Shown here: positions 35,801 to 50,800 of the stretch, in pieces | Position numbering within the stretch: the stretch's first letter is position 1 | How the letters are laid out: each line of letters begins with the position of its first letter | From: Dysidea avara | Lineage: Eukaryota; Porifera; Demospongiae; Dictyoceratida; Dysideidae | Assembly: GCF_963678975.1 (NCBI RefSeq) | Contig: NC_089276.1 | Coordinates: forward strand, 4,737,098-4,801,097 | DNA: 64,000 bases | Direction: 5' to 3' | Notes under the pieces: model-generated | The model's input: only the letters and a program-made list of their open reading frames with translations | Database searches by the model: none | Told to the model about the DNA's origin: nothing | Made by a program: the position numbers and the translations under genes

Positions 35801-38800
35801 TTTAGGGTACTAATTGAACCAGTACCACTGATGGTCACTCTACTACCACTTGTAATAGTGTCTCCTCTAGGTCCCATCCAACTGATCATTACTGATCCAG
35901 ACTCAACATCATGATCACTAACTGTACACTGAACCATTAGAGGACTACCAACCATGGTTCCTTGTATGGGACCAGGTGGTGATATGCTGAATGGTGGTAC
36001 TGTTACAGAAGAAACACAAAAGTGCAATTCCATACATGTTGAATCATTGTTGATTATACATTGCTACTCTATAGAGGCTTTGTATTGGTACCAAACATAG
36101 GTCAGACTAATTATTACAGATAATTGCACTTGATGGAACAAATGCCTATATTTAATGAAGTATGATGAGATAATCTGCCATAAAATTTGTCATAAAATTG
36201 TATTGTCAAACATTGCTGTGGTACAGCTAAATGTGTAGGAAAATTTTACAAAATTAAAACTGAGTATATAGTAAAGAATGATTATTGCAGCAATATAAAA
36301 TTTTAAACATTTGGTTACCAGCAACAACCACATAATTTTTATGCAATAAAAATATATGTTTGATTTTAGCAAATTAAATAATTAGCAGTATAGAGACAAA
36401 AACTTCTTAGAACGTAGACTTCAACAGTTGAACCTTAACTTTGACTGCCAAAAAATGCTGTAATAGAGATCATATAATATATAGACACTATCTCATGTTG
36501 ATTTTAATCTTCCAATTATCCAAACATTAGATGGTGTCAGCATTTGAGCAATGCTATACACCAAGTACATTATGTATGTGAATGTCTATCAAACACTATG
36601 ATAATTTTTATTGCAGCTACTTTTCCAAATAAATAGCATAGTTAGGTATTGTGGATCCCCTTACCAGTGTTTACAGCTACTGTACTTTCAAATGACATAA
36701 TAGTGGTATAAGTTACGCTAGAATTATTAGCCATGTACACTTGCCGCCTACTTAGCATAACCATGCATCCCTATGTTCTCTATTCATTAATCTTAATAGG
36801 CCTATTATAAGCCGTAAACATACCCTGTGGAGAGTAACAAAATAATGATAATGAAAACTGTATGGGGTAGTACTGTTTGGTAGGACCTCCCCCTCAATGT
36901 AGGGTGCGCCTGCCAAAATGCTTCATTATAAACCACCATAGAAGTATCATATGCCTTTTTTATGAAAGAGCCTTAGTCTAACTAACATCAAAATAATATG
37001 GTGTTAAAACTAGAAAACCATTACAGGAAAACAAATATAGAACCTATAAAAAATCCATCAAAACCTGATGTTTGGTCTGTCTGCCTGCATCACTTGCCTG
37101 CATCAGATTCACTACCTGCTTGCCTGCATCACTGCCTGATTGATCACATTTGCAAGGCTAGAGACTAAATTTTGCATTGTACAGCCACAATTTTAAAGCC
37201 ATAATACATATCTTATATCTGGGACATGTGTCTTTTGGGGTTTCAGTTAGTGTCTACCCTCTTTACCATGTCTTTTCTTTTATCTTCAATTATGCTGCTT
37301 GTCATCTTTTCTTAGGCACTAAGTTTTTGTACCGACACTTTCCTTGAGATGTGTATTAATATGCCATAAAATTATCTGAAGCACTTAAGCTACTGAAAAA
37401 GGTTATTACACAACAGTTCATAGCACCTGTAGCTATGTGATAGGACTGCATGACAACCACACACATCAATACTTAGCTGCATTTATAGTTGAACACAATG
37501 ACCACACCATAACTCCATTAATAACAATGGAGGCATTATGAACACACTCCTGGCTACCATGCTCCATTATTGTTCTGGCTGCACTTAAACTGATTAGCAT
37601 AGTAAATACAAGGCATACTGAGATCACACTCATTGAAATATTATGTAGGCCATCGGCTCATTCGAGATACTCTAATAAAGCACTCACCAAATACAACAGC
37701 CATCTACCATATTCTAATAGAACAGTCGCAAGTATGTATAACAAAAACTAAAATATATCAATTCAGTAGTAATGAAATAAAGATCTAAGTAAAAAATGTA
37801 GAGATATGAATGATGGTATTATATGATATAGCTCGATGAAAATGCAGAAATTTCTTTTGAGCATTAATCACAAGTACACAGGAATTTTCAACTAGAGTAG
37901 GGACCATAGCACATCGATAGAAAGTACTGAAACAAGCTGGAGTAGTGCACGATATTAAATCACAGTAAAACAATAAGAAGTGTTATATCCCTACTTGCAT
38001 TTCCATTATGGTATCTTGAGCACAGTAGAGATATAACACTTCTTATTGTCTTATGTAATATCATGGACTACTCCAACTTGTTTCAGTACTTTCATCGATG
38101 TGCTATGGTCCCTACTCTAGTTGAAAACTCCAAATTTTTCTATGCAATTGTTTGTTAACTTTTTTTTGTAAATAATTATTATGACTGGTGAACCCACGCA
38201 TACAGCATCTGAAATGGCACTGTGTGCCCCAGCTATATCAATTATCATCTGAAAAGTGAAGTATCCATTACACTTCATTGTCAGTTATGTTCAACCCATT
38301 ACACAGCATTTCGGATCAAGAACTGTTCGATAAACACCTTTGCAATCCATGCATGCCGAAAGAAAGAAATGGTGCTGTGCGCTGCAGTTATTTAAATTAT
38401 TGTCTGAAAAGTGAAGTATCCATTATGCTTCATTGTTGGCTATGTTCAATCCGTTACACAGCGGCATCAATCAAGAACTATTGGAAAAGCAACTCTGCAA
38501 TCAAAATAGCCACTTTGAAAAATACGGACGATTTCCATTATGAAGGGAAGCCATCACGTGCTACTACCAAATTGACACTTTTCACTGTCAGCAAAGATGA
38601 ATGGGACACAAAGGAGGACACTGGTGAGTCTATGAAGAATGCATTGTATGTACTGCAGTATGCCAAAAGCCAAAAGGCACCTGTCGGGCTGAAATGACAT
38701 CAAACAGTGAAAAATGAAGCCCATAGCCTTAGCTGTTATTGAGTTACGTTTGTCTGAAGTTACTTACTTTGTCAGTTACTCAGTTAGTAGAAAATTCTGT

Positions 38801-41800
38801 TAAATATTTTTTAAATTCCGTAGCATCTTGTTGAAAGTGTTTCGGGTCAATCTGAAGGCTTGTATACCTAACTAATACTGCCTCATCATCATCAGGGAAA
38901 ATTGAGACTGGTTTTTGAGTGATGTTATTTTGTGGGCCATGCCTATTCCTTTGTAGTCCCTACTATCTCTGACTTCAATGCTTTTTCACTTAGATTCCTA
39001 CTTTATTATTACTTAGTGATTGTAGTTAGTTTATTGCATCAGTCAGATACTAGTGCCAAAGTTGACTAATACAAACAAACAAAAGATTTTTCTCACATAA
39101 TATTTGTCTATGTTTAAAAATGGATTGGTGAGGGCATGCTGAATCCTCTATATCAAGTTGTGTGCATGGTGTAACAGAATTACATACCAACATTAACAAT
39201 GATGGTCCCACTATCACTTCCAATAGGATTAGTCACAGTACATGTGTATGTTCCACTGTCACTTGTAGTAACATTATTAATGGGGTAATCAACTTGGAAC
39301 ACTGCCTCACTATTAGTATGAGTCACTGTAGTAACACTAGGAGATGGTGTTATTGGAGTACCATCCTTCCTCCATGTGAATGTGTCTGGGGGAGAATCTC
39401 GTGAGGTACAGGACAATGTGAGGGGAGAACCAATATCAACTGTTACAGTATATGATGATGGAGGGTCTATCATTGGAGCAGCTGTGTAGAGAGATGAAAG
39501 ATGGTTAACAATGAGGTGATGGGGTACATATCAAGTGACTCACTTCTTCCACTAAGGTACACACCCACCCTCATGGTCTGTTCCATCATTGAACTGTTCA
39601 TCATGATACATGAGTAAACACCTTCTTCAGTAATAGTGAATGTTCCACACTGAAATAAGTCAATTCCTCCCGGAAATAAAATATCATTTGTTGCACGTAC
39701 TTGAAATACAGAATGACCACAGTTGGCATCAACAGGTAATTGAGCTCCGTTAAGGTACCATCCACCCAGTTCAGTACTGCTGTCAGCACCAGAAGGTCCA
39801 AGTCCAGTAGCACAACGAAAAAATGTATTACGGTCATGACTATTAATTGTAAATGGTTGAGTAACAAATGAGTAGTCTGTTATTTGATCGCTAGCAATTA
39901 ACATAAAAGGACTAAATATTGCAGTACCTAAAATGGACACAAGACATGCCACTATTATACAATGATGAACTATATAAATACTTACGTATATATGTATCTA
40001 TACTTCAATGGTAAAAACATACACCAAGCTTAGCATTATTTAACCATAGATACTATACTAATAACACAGGATTGGAAGCTCCGTTTGCAGACTCAATATA
40101 ATGTGATAAGCACTCCTTGTAGTTTCGTGGGTTTACCTTTCAGTTGTGAAGGGCTACAAAAGTGGTTATTTTGATATTAACTTTGCTAAGGGTAGTGAAG
40201 AACCAAGGTAAGTGTATAAGGCAGTGGCTAAAATATAAGTTTTTTACAACTAGCCTAAACCTGAGACCAGGGGGGTGGTAGTAGTACATATAATATGAAC
40301 AAAAAATTTTTATGCTTGAATTACATATTTTGTATTTTGTATTCTATATTGTCACGATTGTTGTATAGCAAAAAAATGTCAGTAAATGTAACGATCAAGG
40401 GATTTCAGGGAAGTGTGGGAGCATATTTACCTAGTTGAAACATAATTGTGGCAAGATTAAATCTGGAAACAATTTGAGATAAGTGACTGAGACCTGGAAC
40501 TAGGAAATAGCAACAAACTTACAGAGACATACATACAAGCCAATTCTTTAGATCAAACTATTGACAATTATTTTTATAAGTATCAATAGTGGACTGTGAA
40601 AATGACCATAACTATAAGTTGCAATTCTAGTGGACTACAAGTGGAAACTTTTTGGAAATGGCAATCTCAAGACTGGATCTTGAGGTACTTTTAGTGTAAA
40701 CATGCACAACACATGTATGTAATTTTTGACTTTATTCTTTACTGTGGTGCAGCTTATGACTTTTACAACTAGCCAAAAGTCATTTACAACTAGCTTTTTG
40801 GTCACAACTAGACCCCGTTTTAGCCCCTGGTATAAGATGATATATGAGCAATCCAATTCAGCTCAAATTGTCTTGTCACACAGTGTAAATTGGGCAACAC
40901 CATGGAACGGTATTTTGTAAGCTTTGCCAAGTCTTTGAAGATACACAGTAAAAACTAATGGAATTGAATTAAAGTAGAGACAATTCCAAATGGCTTGTGC
41001 CACACATTGGTACGGTTCATGATGCTTATTCCAGAAGATTTTTAGTGCTAACCAAATGAGAAGTCACATAGTTTGTGTACCTATTTCGAATATTTCTAAG
41101 CATCTTCCAGAATATTGCTGAAATTATGACAAAGCTAAGTGATTTGAGTGTTGGTTCACACCACCCGTCTGAATAACCACCTACCCAAATAAATCCTGTA
41201 AACTAGCAAATTAAATCAGCACACTTTTTGCCTCTGCTACAATTTGTGGCTTAGTGTAATCGTTACAGTTCTTTGTTTTATACGGACAAACTTACAGCAC
41301 ATGGAACAAGTGCCAAATCTCGTCCTGTGATAATAGAGCATAGCAACTGAGATAGCAATGTAACTAATGACATGACGCAACCATCAAATTAATTACTTCC
41401 GGTACAATGAGGAGTGCTAGCGTGTGAAATGGAGCTTCTAATCTCGTGTTGTTAGTATCTAATCAAAAACAGCCAAGCTGTAAAAAAAGGTGCGGCCCCC
41501 AAAAAGGCCATGGTGAAAAAAGATGTGAAATCCAAGGTGGCGGCCAAGAAATGGCTGTGATGGTAGGTTAATGGTTACATTTTAATAACAACAATTCAGG
41601 TGAATTTGGTGCCAAGACCAAGCGGCACAAAATTCACCTGAATTGTTGTTATTAAAATGTAACTATTAACCTACCATCACAGCCATTTCTTGGCCGCCAC
41701 CTTGGATTTCACATCTTTTCACCATGGCCTTTTTGGGGGCCGCACCTTTTTTACAGCTTGGCTGTTTTTGATTAGATATCACTTCTTTTTGTATTTGTAT

Positions 41801-44800
41801 ACTGCTAAGCCGGCCTATGGCTGGCTTTGGGGCTTTTTTAACCCATGTGTTTTTTTCTTTACTACAGGAAAAAGAAAAGAACTTAAAGAAGAATTGTAGT
41901 ACTTTAATTATTTTTGATTTTATTAGTAATTATACAAATTATATACATATATTTATTACATGCCCATTATGCCCCACAGGATATTTTTTTTGCAGCTGAT
42001 CTCTCTACTGGGTGACTTGAAATGTAGCTGAACTATATACAGGATGGTTTCTTTGTAGCTGAACTCACTACAAGGTAACCTCTTCTAGCTGGTCTCTCTA
42101 CAGGGTATTTTGTTTCTAGCTGAACTCTCTACAGGTGATTTGTTTGCAGCTAAACTCTCTACATGGTGGTGTCTTTGTAGCCGAACTCTCTACATGATGG
42201 TTTCTTTGTAGCTGAACTCTCTATAAGGTGACTTCGTCTAGCTGAACTCTCTACAGGGTGATTTTTTTGTAGCTGAACTCTCTGCAGGGTGATTTGTTTG
42301 CAACTGAGCTGTCTACATGATGGTTTCTTTGTAGCTGAACTCTCTACAAGGTGACTTCGTCCAGCTGATCTCTCTACGGGGTGATTTGTTTCTAGCTGAA
42401 CTCTCTACAGGTGATTTGTTTGCAGCTAAACTCTCTACATGGTGGTTTCTTTGTAGCTGAACTCCCTACATGATGGTTTCTTTGTAGCTGAACTCTCTAC
42501 AAGGTAACTTCTTCTCTACAGGGTGATTTGTTGTAGTTGAATTCTCTACAAGGTGGTTTGTATGAGGCTGAACTCTCTACATGGCGGTTTCTTTGTAGCT
42601 GAACTCTCTACAGAGTGATTTGTTTGCAGCTGAACTCTCTACATGATGGTTTCTTTGTAACTGAACACTCTACAAGGTGACTTCTTCTAGCTGACCTTTC
42701 TACAGGGTGAATTGTTGTAGCTGAACTATCTACAAGGTAACTTCTTCTAGCTGATCTCTATACAGGGTGATTTGTTTGTAGTTGAATTCTGTACAGGTGG
42801 TTTCTTTGTAGCTGAACTCTCTACATGATGGTTTCTTTGTGGCTGAACTCTTTACAAGGTGACTTCTTCTAGCTTAACTCTCTACGGGGTAATTTCTTTG
42901 TAGCTGAACTCTCTATATGATGGTTTTTTTGTAACTGAACTCTCTACAAGGTAACTTCTTCTAGCTGATCTTTCTACTGGGTGATTTGTTTGCAGCTGAA
43001 CTCTCTACATGTTGGTTTCTTTGTTGCTGAACTCTCTACAAGGTGAATTCTTCTACCTGATCTCTCTACAGGGTAATTTGTTTGTAACTGAACTCTGTAC
43101 AAGTGCGTTTTTGTGGGTGATCTCACTGCAGGTTGATTTGTTTGTAGCTGAACTCACTAAAAGGTGATTTTGCTTGTAGCTGAATTCCTTGCATTGTATC
43201 TAGTTTCTAGCTGATCTCTCTATAGGGTGATTTGTTTGTAGCTGATCTCTCTACAAGTTGAATTGTGTGTAGCTGATCTCTCTGCAGGTTGATTAATTTG
43301 CAGCCGATCTCTCTACAAGGTAATTTGTTTGTAGCTGAACTGTCTATAAAGTGATTTATTTGTAGCTGATCTCTCTGCAGGTTGATTTGTTTTAGCTGAA
43401 CTCTCTACAGGGTGATTTACTTGTAACTGAACTCCTTACATTGTGTGTAGTTTCTAGCTGATCTCTCTACAGGGTGATTTGTTTGTAGCTGATCTCTCTA
43501 CAAGTTGATTTGTGTGTAGCTGATCTTTCTACAGGTTGATTTGTTTGTAGCCGATCTCTCTACAGGGTAATTTGTTTGTAGCTGAACTCTGTACAAGGTG
43601 CTTTTTTGTAGGTGATCTCACTGCAGGTTGATTTGTTTTAGCTGAACTCACTAAAGAGTGATTTGCTTGTAGCTGAACTCCTTACATTGTGTCTAGTTTC
43701 TAGCTGATCTCTCTACAGGGTGATTTGTTTGTAGCTGAACTCTCTATAAGGTGATTTGTTTGCAGCTGAACTCTCTACATGGTGGTTTCTTTGTTGCTAA
43801 ACTCTCTGCAGGGTGTTTTGCTTGTAGCTGAACTCTCTACAAGGTGATTTTTTTCTAGCTTATCTCTCTACAGGTTGATTTGTGTGTAACTGATCTCTCT
43901 ACAAGCTGATTTGTTTGTAGCTGAATTCTCTGCAAAGTGTTTTGTTTGTAGCTGACCTCTCTTCAGGATGATTTGTTTCTAGCTGATCTCTCTACAGGGT
44001 GATTTTTTTGTAGCTGACCTCTCTTCAGGGTGATTTGTTTCTAGCTGATTGCTCTGCAGGTTGATTTGCTTGTAGATGAACTCTCTACAGGGTAACTTGC
44101 TTGTAGCTGAACTCCTTACTTTGTGTCTAGTTTGTAGCTCATCTCTCCACAGGGTGATTTGTTTGTAGCTGAACTCCTTACATTGTGTGTAGTTTCTAAC
44201 TGATCTCTCTACAGGGTGATTTGTTTGTAGTTGATCTCTATACAAGTTGATTTGTGTGTAGCTGATCTCTCTGCAGGGTGATTTGTTTGTAGCCGATCTC
44301 TCTACAAGGTAATTTGTTTGTAGCTGAACTATCTATAAGGTGATTTGTATGTAGCTAATCTCTCTGCAGATTGATTTGTTTTAGCTGAACTCTGATTTGT
44401 TTTTAGCTTATCTCTGTACAGGTTGATTTGTGTGTAACTGATCTCTCTACAAGCTGATTTGTTTGTAGCTGATCACTCTGCAGGTTGATTTGTTTCTAGA
44501 TGATCTCTCTACAGGTTGATTTGTTTGTTGCTGATCGCTCTAAAGGTTGATTTGTTTGTAGCAGAACTCTCTGCAAAATGTTTTGTTTGTAGTTGATCTC
44601 TCTACAAGGTGATTTTTTGTAGCTGACCTCTCTTCAGGGTGATTTGTTTCTAGCTGATATCTCTACAGGGTGATTTTTTGTAGCTGACCTCTCTTCAGGG
44701 TGATTTGTTTCTAGCTGATCGCTCTACACGGTGATTTGCTTGTAGCTGAACTCCTTACATTGTGTGTAGTTTCTAGCTGATCTCTCTACAGGGTGATTTG

Positions 44801-47800
44801 TTTGTAGCTGATCTCTCTACAAGTTGAATTGTGTGTAGCTGATCTCTCTGCAGGTTGATTTGTTTGTAGCCGATCTCTCTACAAGGTAATTTGTTTGTAG
44901 TTGAACTGTCTAAAAGGTGATTTGTTTGTAGCTGATCTCTCTGCAGGTTGATTTGTTTTAGCTGAACTCTCTACAGGGTGATTTGTTTGTAGCCGATCTC
45001 TCTACAGGGTAATTTGTTTGTAGCTGAACTCTCTACAAGTTGATTTGTGTGTAGCTGATCTCTCTGCAGGTTGATTTGTTTGTAGCCGATCTCTCTACAG
45101 GGCAATTTGTTTGTAGCTGATCTCTCTACAGAGTGATTTTTTTGTAGCTGACCTCTCTTCAGGGTGATTTGTTTCTAGCTGATCTCTCTACAGGGTGATT
45201 TTTTGTAGCTGACCTCTCTTCAGGGTGATTTGTTTCTAGCTGATTGCTCTACAGGTTGATTTGTCTGTAGATGAACTCTCTACAGGCTAATTTGCTTGTA
45301 GCTTAACTCCTTACTTTGTGCCTAGTTTGTAGCTGATCTCTATACAAGTTGATATGTGTGTAGCTGTTCTCTCTTCAGGGTGATTTGTTTGTAGCCGATC
45401 TCTCTACAAGGTAATTTGTTTGTAGCTGAACTATCTATAAGGTGATTTGTACATAGCTGATCTCTCTGCAGATTGATTTGTTTTAGCTGAACTCTCTACA
45501 GGGTGATTTGTTTCTAGCTTATCTCTCTACAGGTTGATTTGTTTGTTGCTGATCGCTCTAAAGGTTGATTTGTTTGTAGCTGAACTCTCTGCAAAGTGTT
45601 TTGTTTGTAGTTGATTTCTCTACAAGGTGATTTTTTGTAGCTGACCTCTCTTCAGGGTGATTTGTTTCTAGCTGATATCTCTACAGGGTGATTTTTTGTA
45701 GCTGACCTCTCTTCAGGGTAATTTGTTTCTAGCTGATCGCTCTACAGGGTGATTTGCTTGTAGCTAAACTCCTTACATTGTGTCTAGTTTCTAGCTGATT
45801 TCTCTACAGGGTGATTTGTTTGTAGCTGATCTCTCTACAAGTTGAATTGTGTGTAGCTGATCTCTCTGCAGGTTGATTTGTTTGTAGCCGATCTCTCTAC
45901 AAGGTAATTTGTTTGTAGCTGAACTGTCTATAAGGTGATTTGTTTGTAGCTGATCTCTCTGCAGGTTGATTTGTTTTAGCTGAACTCTCTACAGGGTGAT
46001 TTGTTTGTAGCTGAACTCCTTACATTGTGTGTAGTTTCTAGCTGATCTCCCTACAGGGTGATTTGTTTGTAGCTGATCTCTCTGCAAGTTGATTTGTGTG
46101 TAGCTGATCTCTCTGCAGGTTGATTTGTTTGTAGCCGATCTCTCTACAGGTAATCTGTTTGTAGCTGAACTCTCTAGAAGGTGATTTGTTTGTAGCTGAT
46201 CTCTCTGCAGGTTTATTTGTTTTAGCTGAACTCTCTACAGCGTGATTGCTTGTAGCCGAACTCCTTACATTGTGTCTAGTTTCTAGCTGATGTCTCTACA
46301 GGGTGATTTTTTGTAGCTGAACTCTCTACAGGGTGATTTGTTTCTAGCTTATCTCTCTACAGGTAGATTTGTGTTGATTTGTTCATTGCTGATCGCTCTA
46401 AAGGTTGATTTGTTGCAGCTGAACACCCTGCAAAGTGTTTTGTTTGTAGCTGATCACTCTAAAGGGTAATTTGTTTGTAGCTGAACTCTCTCCACAGTGA
46501 CTTGTGTGTAGCTGAATTCTGTGTAACCGAATTCTCTAGAGAGTGACTTAAATGTAGTTGAATTCTCTACACAGTGCATGACTTGTTTATAGCTGAACTT
46601 TCTTCAGTGTGACTTGTAATGTTCTGAATCTCTATAGTGATATATTTGCTTAACTCTCCACATGGTGACTGTCTTCTTGCTGAACTGTCTATAAGATTAA
46701 CTGTTTGCAGCTGAACTCCCTACAGAATAACTTGTGATGTAATAAAATTCTATAATGGAATAAATAAACTAGCCGAATGCTCTATTAGGGTGACTGTTCT
46801 ATTAGAGTATCTCGATCTCGCATTTGCTACACGGAGTTGGCTTTCGAATCATAACTCAGTGATTTGTAATCCGATTCTTCTGTACTACTGCAAGGACTTT
46901 CTATGAAGATTATTCCAGCTATACACCGATTTTCAGCTCATTGCTCTAAGCGGTTTGCCTAGTAGGCGTGAAAACTAATACTTTTTTATTCATAAAAATC
47001 GATCGCGTAATTGTGACACAGGTTGGATTTTGTGTCATATCTCCGTGGTCTTTATCTCGATTCCTTTCAAACCACCAAAAGGCACTCCTACGATGGTTAC
47101 TCCATCTACATAGCAATTTTCAACTCATTCCATGAAGCGGTTTACCCTGTAGGCGTGACAACAAATCGATCTTGTTTTACGCGAATAATCGGTCATAACT
47201 CCTGAACCATTCATCGGATTTGTACCAAATTTGATGCTAGGATTCGCCGTTGGACTCCCTTTCTGTGTGCCAAATTTCAAGGTGATCGGAGTACGTGTTT
47301 GCTTGTTATAGCAATTTTTGCAAGTGTGCGAAAAGACGAAGAAGAAAAAAAAACGAAGAAAAAAAAACGAAACTTTGGCAACTCGTATCTCGGAAATGGC
47401 TGGAGCGATTTCCTTCAAATTTGGAATGTAGACTCCCTTGGCTGGCGGGCAACTGTGTAGCAAATTTGGTTCCAATCAGATAAGTGATCACTGAGATACA
47501 AAGGTGTGAAAATGACGTTTTCTTTCTTCCTGTCAATATACTCACGGGTGTGGCGCGCCGGCTTCTTGGGCCGCACGACACACTACCGTGTGTCTTGATA
47601 GTATCTATGATTTAACAAGCTTAATTAGATACTATACATGTATACCTGATATACGAAGTGTCAATGATCCACTGGTATAGTCAACACCACCAATGGTTAC
47701 AGTACAAGTGATGGTACCAGCATCCTCTGCAAGTAGATTATTACCAGCTACATTTTGTGTTGTCTGACCATTAGGAAAACATGTTGGAGTATTATGAGCA

Positions 47801-50800
47801 TTGTTAGTAAAACATCCTCCAGTGTTCCACTGATATCTGGTTACTGTAAATGTTGACCCATCACTTGATGTCACCATACATGTCAGAGTGACACTACTCA
47901 ATATGGGATAGTCAAATGTGTTAGTAGATCCACTAACTGGTGTACCAGCTGGATTACTGACTATGGTGACTACAGGAACTATTGCAATGCAAACCATTCA
48001 ATACAGTGGGAATATGAAAATAATACAACATGGAGACATGCCTACACTGTACTTGTTAATAAGACCACCTCATTATAAAGGCCATGTCAAGTAGGACTCA
48101 AATATACTACTTCCCATTCACTTTCAAGGTGGGGCTCTTTGGGCTGTGGCTATGTATGTATGATACAATACAAAGTATACAGAAAAGTTGTATATACCAG
48201 TTATATCAAAGGTAAATGTAGAGGGGGAACACCTCCCACTGCAATCCCCTCTCAAGCTTAATTAGGTAACTACAAAAGTAAACAATTGCTAACTCTAATA
48301 GTACAGTCTTGCTACTCAGAAAGATCTTTAAAGACACTGATGTACACAACACTATGCCCATTGAGTGTGGTGTGTGGGCAGATTAAAGGCTGCTGCCAAT
48401 GTTACAAATCAGTTGTAACCTGATATACAAATGGTCATTAGGCACTTGCTTTAAGATGCACAGTCTGGCTACATATTAGTTCAAAGGTATCAAAGTATTG
48501 CCATATATGATAGCTAAACCGTGCAACCACAGGTAGTCATAATACAAAGCAAATAGGTTTACCAATACTTTAGCTATTATATTGCTGTATTACTCAGCAA
48601 TGAATATCCGCAATACTTACATTCTGAATGGGAAAGTAGCTAAATCAACAATTTGGCATTGAAGCATTATGCACTTCTTGATGTGCTAACCACCAAGACA
48701 GTAATGTTAACCTTAGCTTGTTCTCACGTTCTGTAATCACTACAACATATCTAATAACCATATAATTTATATACATCCTTGAAAAGTGTATAGTTGTAGT
48801 GATAGAGCTAATTAGCAAATAACAACAGAGCTTGGTGTTTGGTGAATTGGCAATTTGTCACCAAACTGCCAAATTTAAAATTTGTCAGTATTATTTCCAT
48901 ACCTTGTGTCCAAGCTTTTGATAGCATTTGTTGAGGTAGGTTTCAACAAACTAAGTGTGGCTCTGTGGATACACCTTACCGGTAAATTAGCATGGGTCAA
49001 TGCATGCAAATGGGTGTGGCTCGTGACAGAAGCTGCCTGCTGTAAAACTAGACTATAACTTGTACTTGATTAGTGAGCAGGGCTCCACGTAAGCTTTGCA
49101 AAAGACATAGATTCGTGCACAGCCATTGATAAATGGATGAGGCTCTATGTATGTATGCCTACAGACAGAAACGCATGATCCTGATAAGTCGGCATGACCC
49201 ACAAAAGAAACTAGGTTGCGGCAGGACCTATAAAGCTGGTCAGACCGGGACATGAAAGTGAACTAGCCAGACTGATGCATGCAGTGACCGAATCCATATG
49301 ATAAACATTTCAGCACAATTGAGCAAAAATCTGATACAATCTCAGTAAAGAGAACACTTTATTAAGGTTATGAAAATACTTTAGTTCTACTTGACATGAT
49401 CACTACAACAACAAGGCGATCTCTTTAAACAGGTGGTCACTCAGTGAGGTGTCCTTGTGAAAGCTTTGATTGTTACACTTTCATTTCATTTTGGATTCTC
49501 ATCAAATCACCTGATTATAGCACAAAGTCACAGTAGTAGTTCATACTAGTAAAAGACCCAGGCTGTGAAAAGTGTGTGACCTTCAAAACAGCCAGGGGAG
49601 TCAATAACATCAAAAGTTGTTGCTAAAAAAGGCTGCATGGGTTTAAATCCATGTAATTTTTTGTCAAAATATTCTTGTGTACATGCTTTTTGTTCTGAGT
49701 GACCATTCTACTAGACTATCATACAGTACAGTAGTAGGAATTAAGGGCAGTGGATCAAGCCAATGAATGGAGGGGGAAAAAGTGCCTTCAGTGTGGCCAA
49801 AAATGCTTCTGATAAGATTTAATAGGATTTTCTACTGACTTACTAACTGCCTGCCTACCTGATTCCTTCAGACAAGCATAACCCATTAACGGCTAAGGCT
49901 ACAGATTTGATTTTTCACTGCTAGACATTGCTTCAGCTGACAGGTGCCTTTTGGCATACCACACAATGTCTCACTATTCAGTTGTCCTCCTTTGTGTCCC
50001 ATTTCTTCTTGTTGACAGTGCAAGGGGTTGATTCGCAGTAGCTAGTACATGATCATCTCTATACATTTGCATCCTCCGTATTTTTTTGTAGTGACTGGAT
50101 TGATTGCAGAGGCACTACTCATAATGCCCTCCGTTTGTATAACAGACTGAACATAGCTGAAAACGAAGTGTAATGGCCATTTCACCTTTTCAGTATTTGA
50201 TAGTTGGGTGTGCATTTGGTGCCATTCTTTCTTTTGATGTAGTATGCATGGGTTCACCAACCATAATTATGTTACAAAAAAAGTAAACGAACAAGCAAAA
50301 GGAAAATCAGGAAGTTTAGGGATCACAGCCATACAAGGTGGTGAAACAAGGAAGGTCACCTACACCTGCAGATATGCTAGTGGGCACTGATTCAGTCATG
50401 GATATAGACTGAAATAGGGATTAAATATATATCCACTGGTATGCTGCACCTTCTTTGATCCCTAATCAAATGTAAAATTCCTAATTTGCAAAATTTAGTT
50501 GCAATGTTTAGCTGTTCTGCAGATTGATTATTAACTTTGTGTTTTGTAAGCAGGTTATCGGTCATCTTGCATGGATGGCAAAATCAAACATGAAATTTTA
50601 GAAATTGCAACCTCAGCAAAAGATTTAATGCTCTTTCTACCCTCTATATTAAATTAATATCTTTATAAAACATGCGGGATTTAAAACAGTTTTCTCAAAA
50701 AGTGCAAGAAGAAAAGAAAAAGGGTCATGTGGTCATACAGGAAAAAATTGAAGGTTATGCCCAGGTAGGAGCAAGCTACAGATGTGTGAAATAGTTTTAA

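Larger units (their letters stand above)
36000..39187 (-). other. Receptor intron between Ig-C' and Ig-D
   Basis: This 3.2-kb intron contains a foldback (37885-38132) and a copy of dispersed repeat R1 (38160-38900). It also carries copies of the CTCTAATAGAACAGTC motif near 37675 and 37715. No further Ig exon was found in it. Confidence 0.5.

Noticed and set aside
39162-39404. Plus-strand ORFs over the Ig exons (also 51821-52108 and 59360-59578)
   Set aside because: These are antisense shadows of Ig-C', Ig-C and Ig-A, whose minus-strand frames show Ig signatures and phase-1 splice sites.
43979-44245. 88-codon ORF in the satellite (MYRDQLQTNHPVERS...)
   Set aside because: The 31-bp period shifts frame each unit, so the ORF is a by-product of few stops in the repeat.
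41990-46640. Possible CRISPR array
   Set aside because: Contiguous 31-bp units without unique spacers in an intron-containing animal-type genome; it is a minisatellite.
47560-47600. Helitron 3' end (hairpin GACACACTACCGTGTGTC)
   Set aside because: There is no CTRR terminus at the right distance, no paired 5' TC end and no Rep/helicase. The end matches the other insert family instead.
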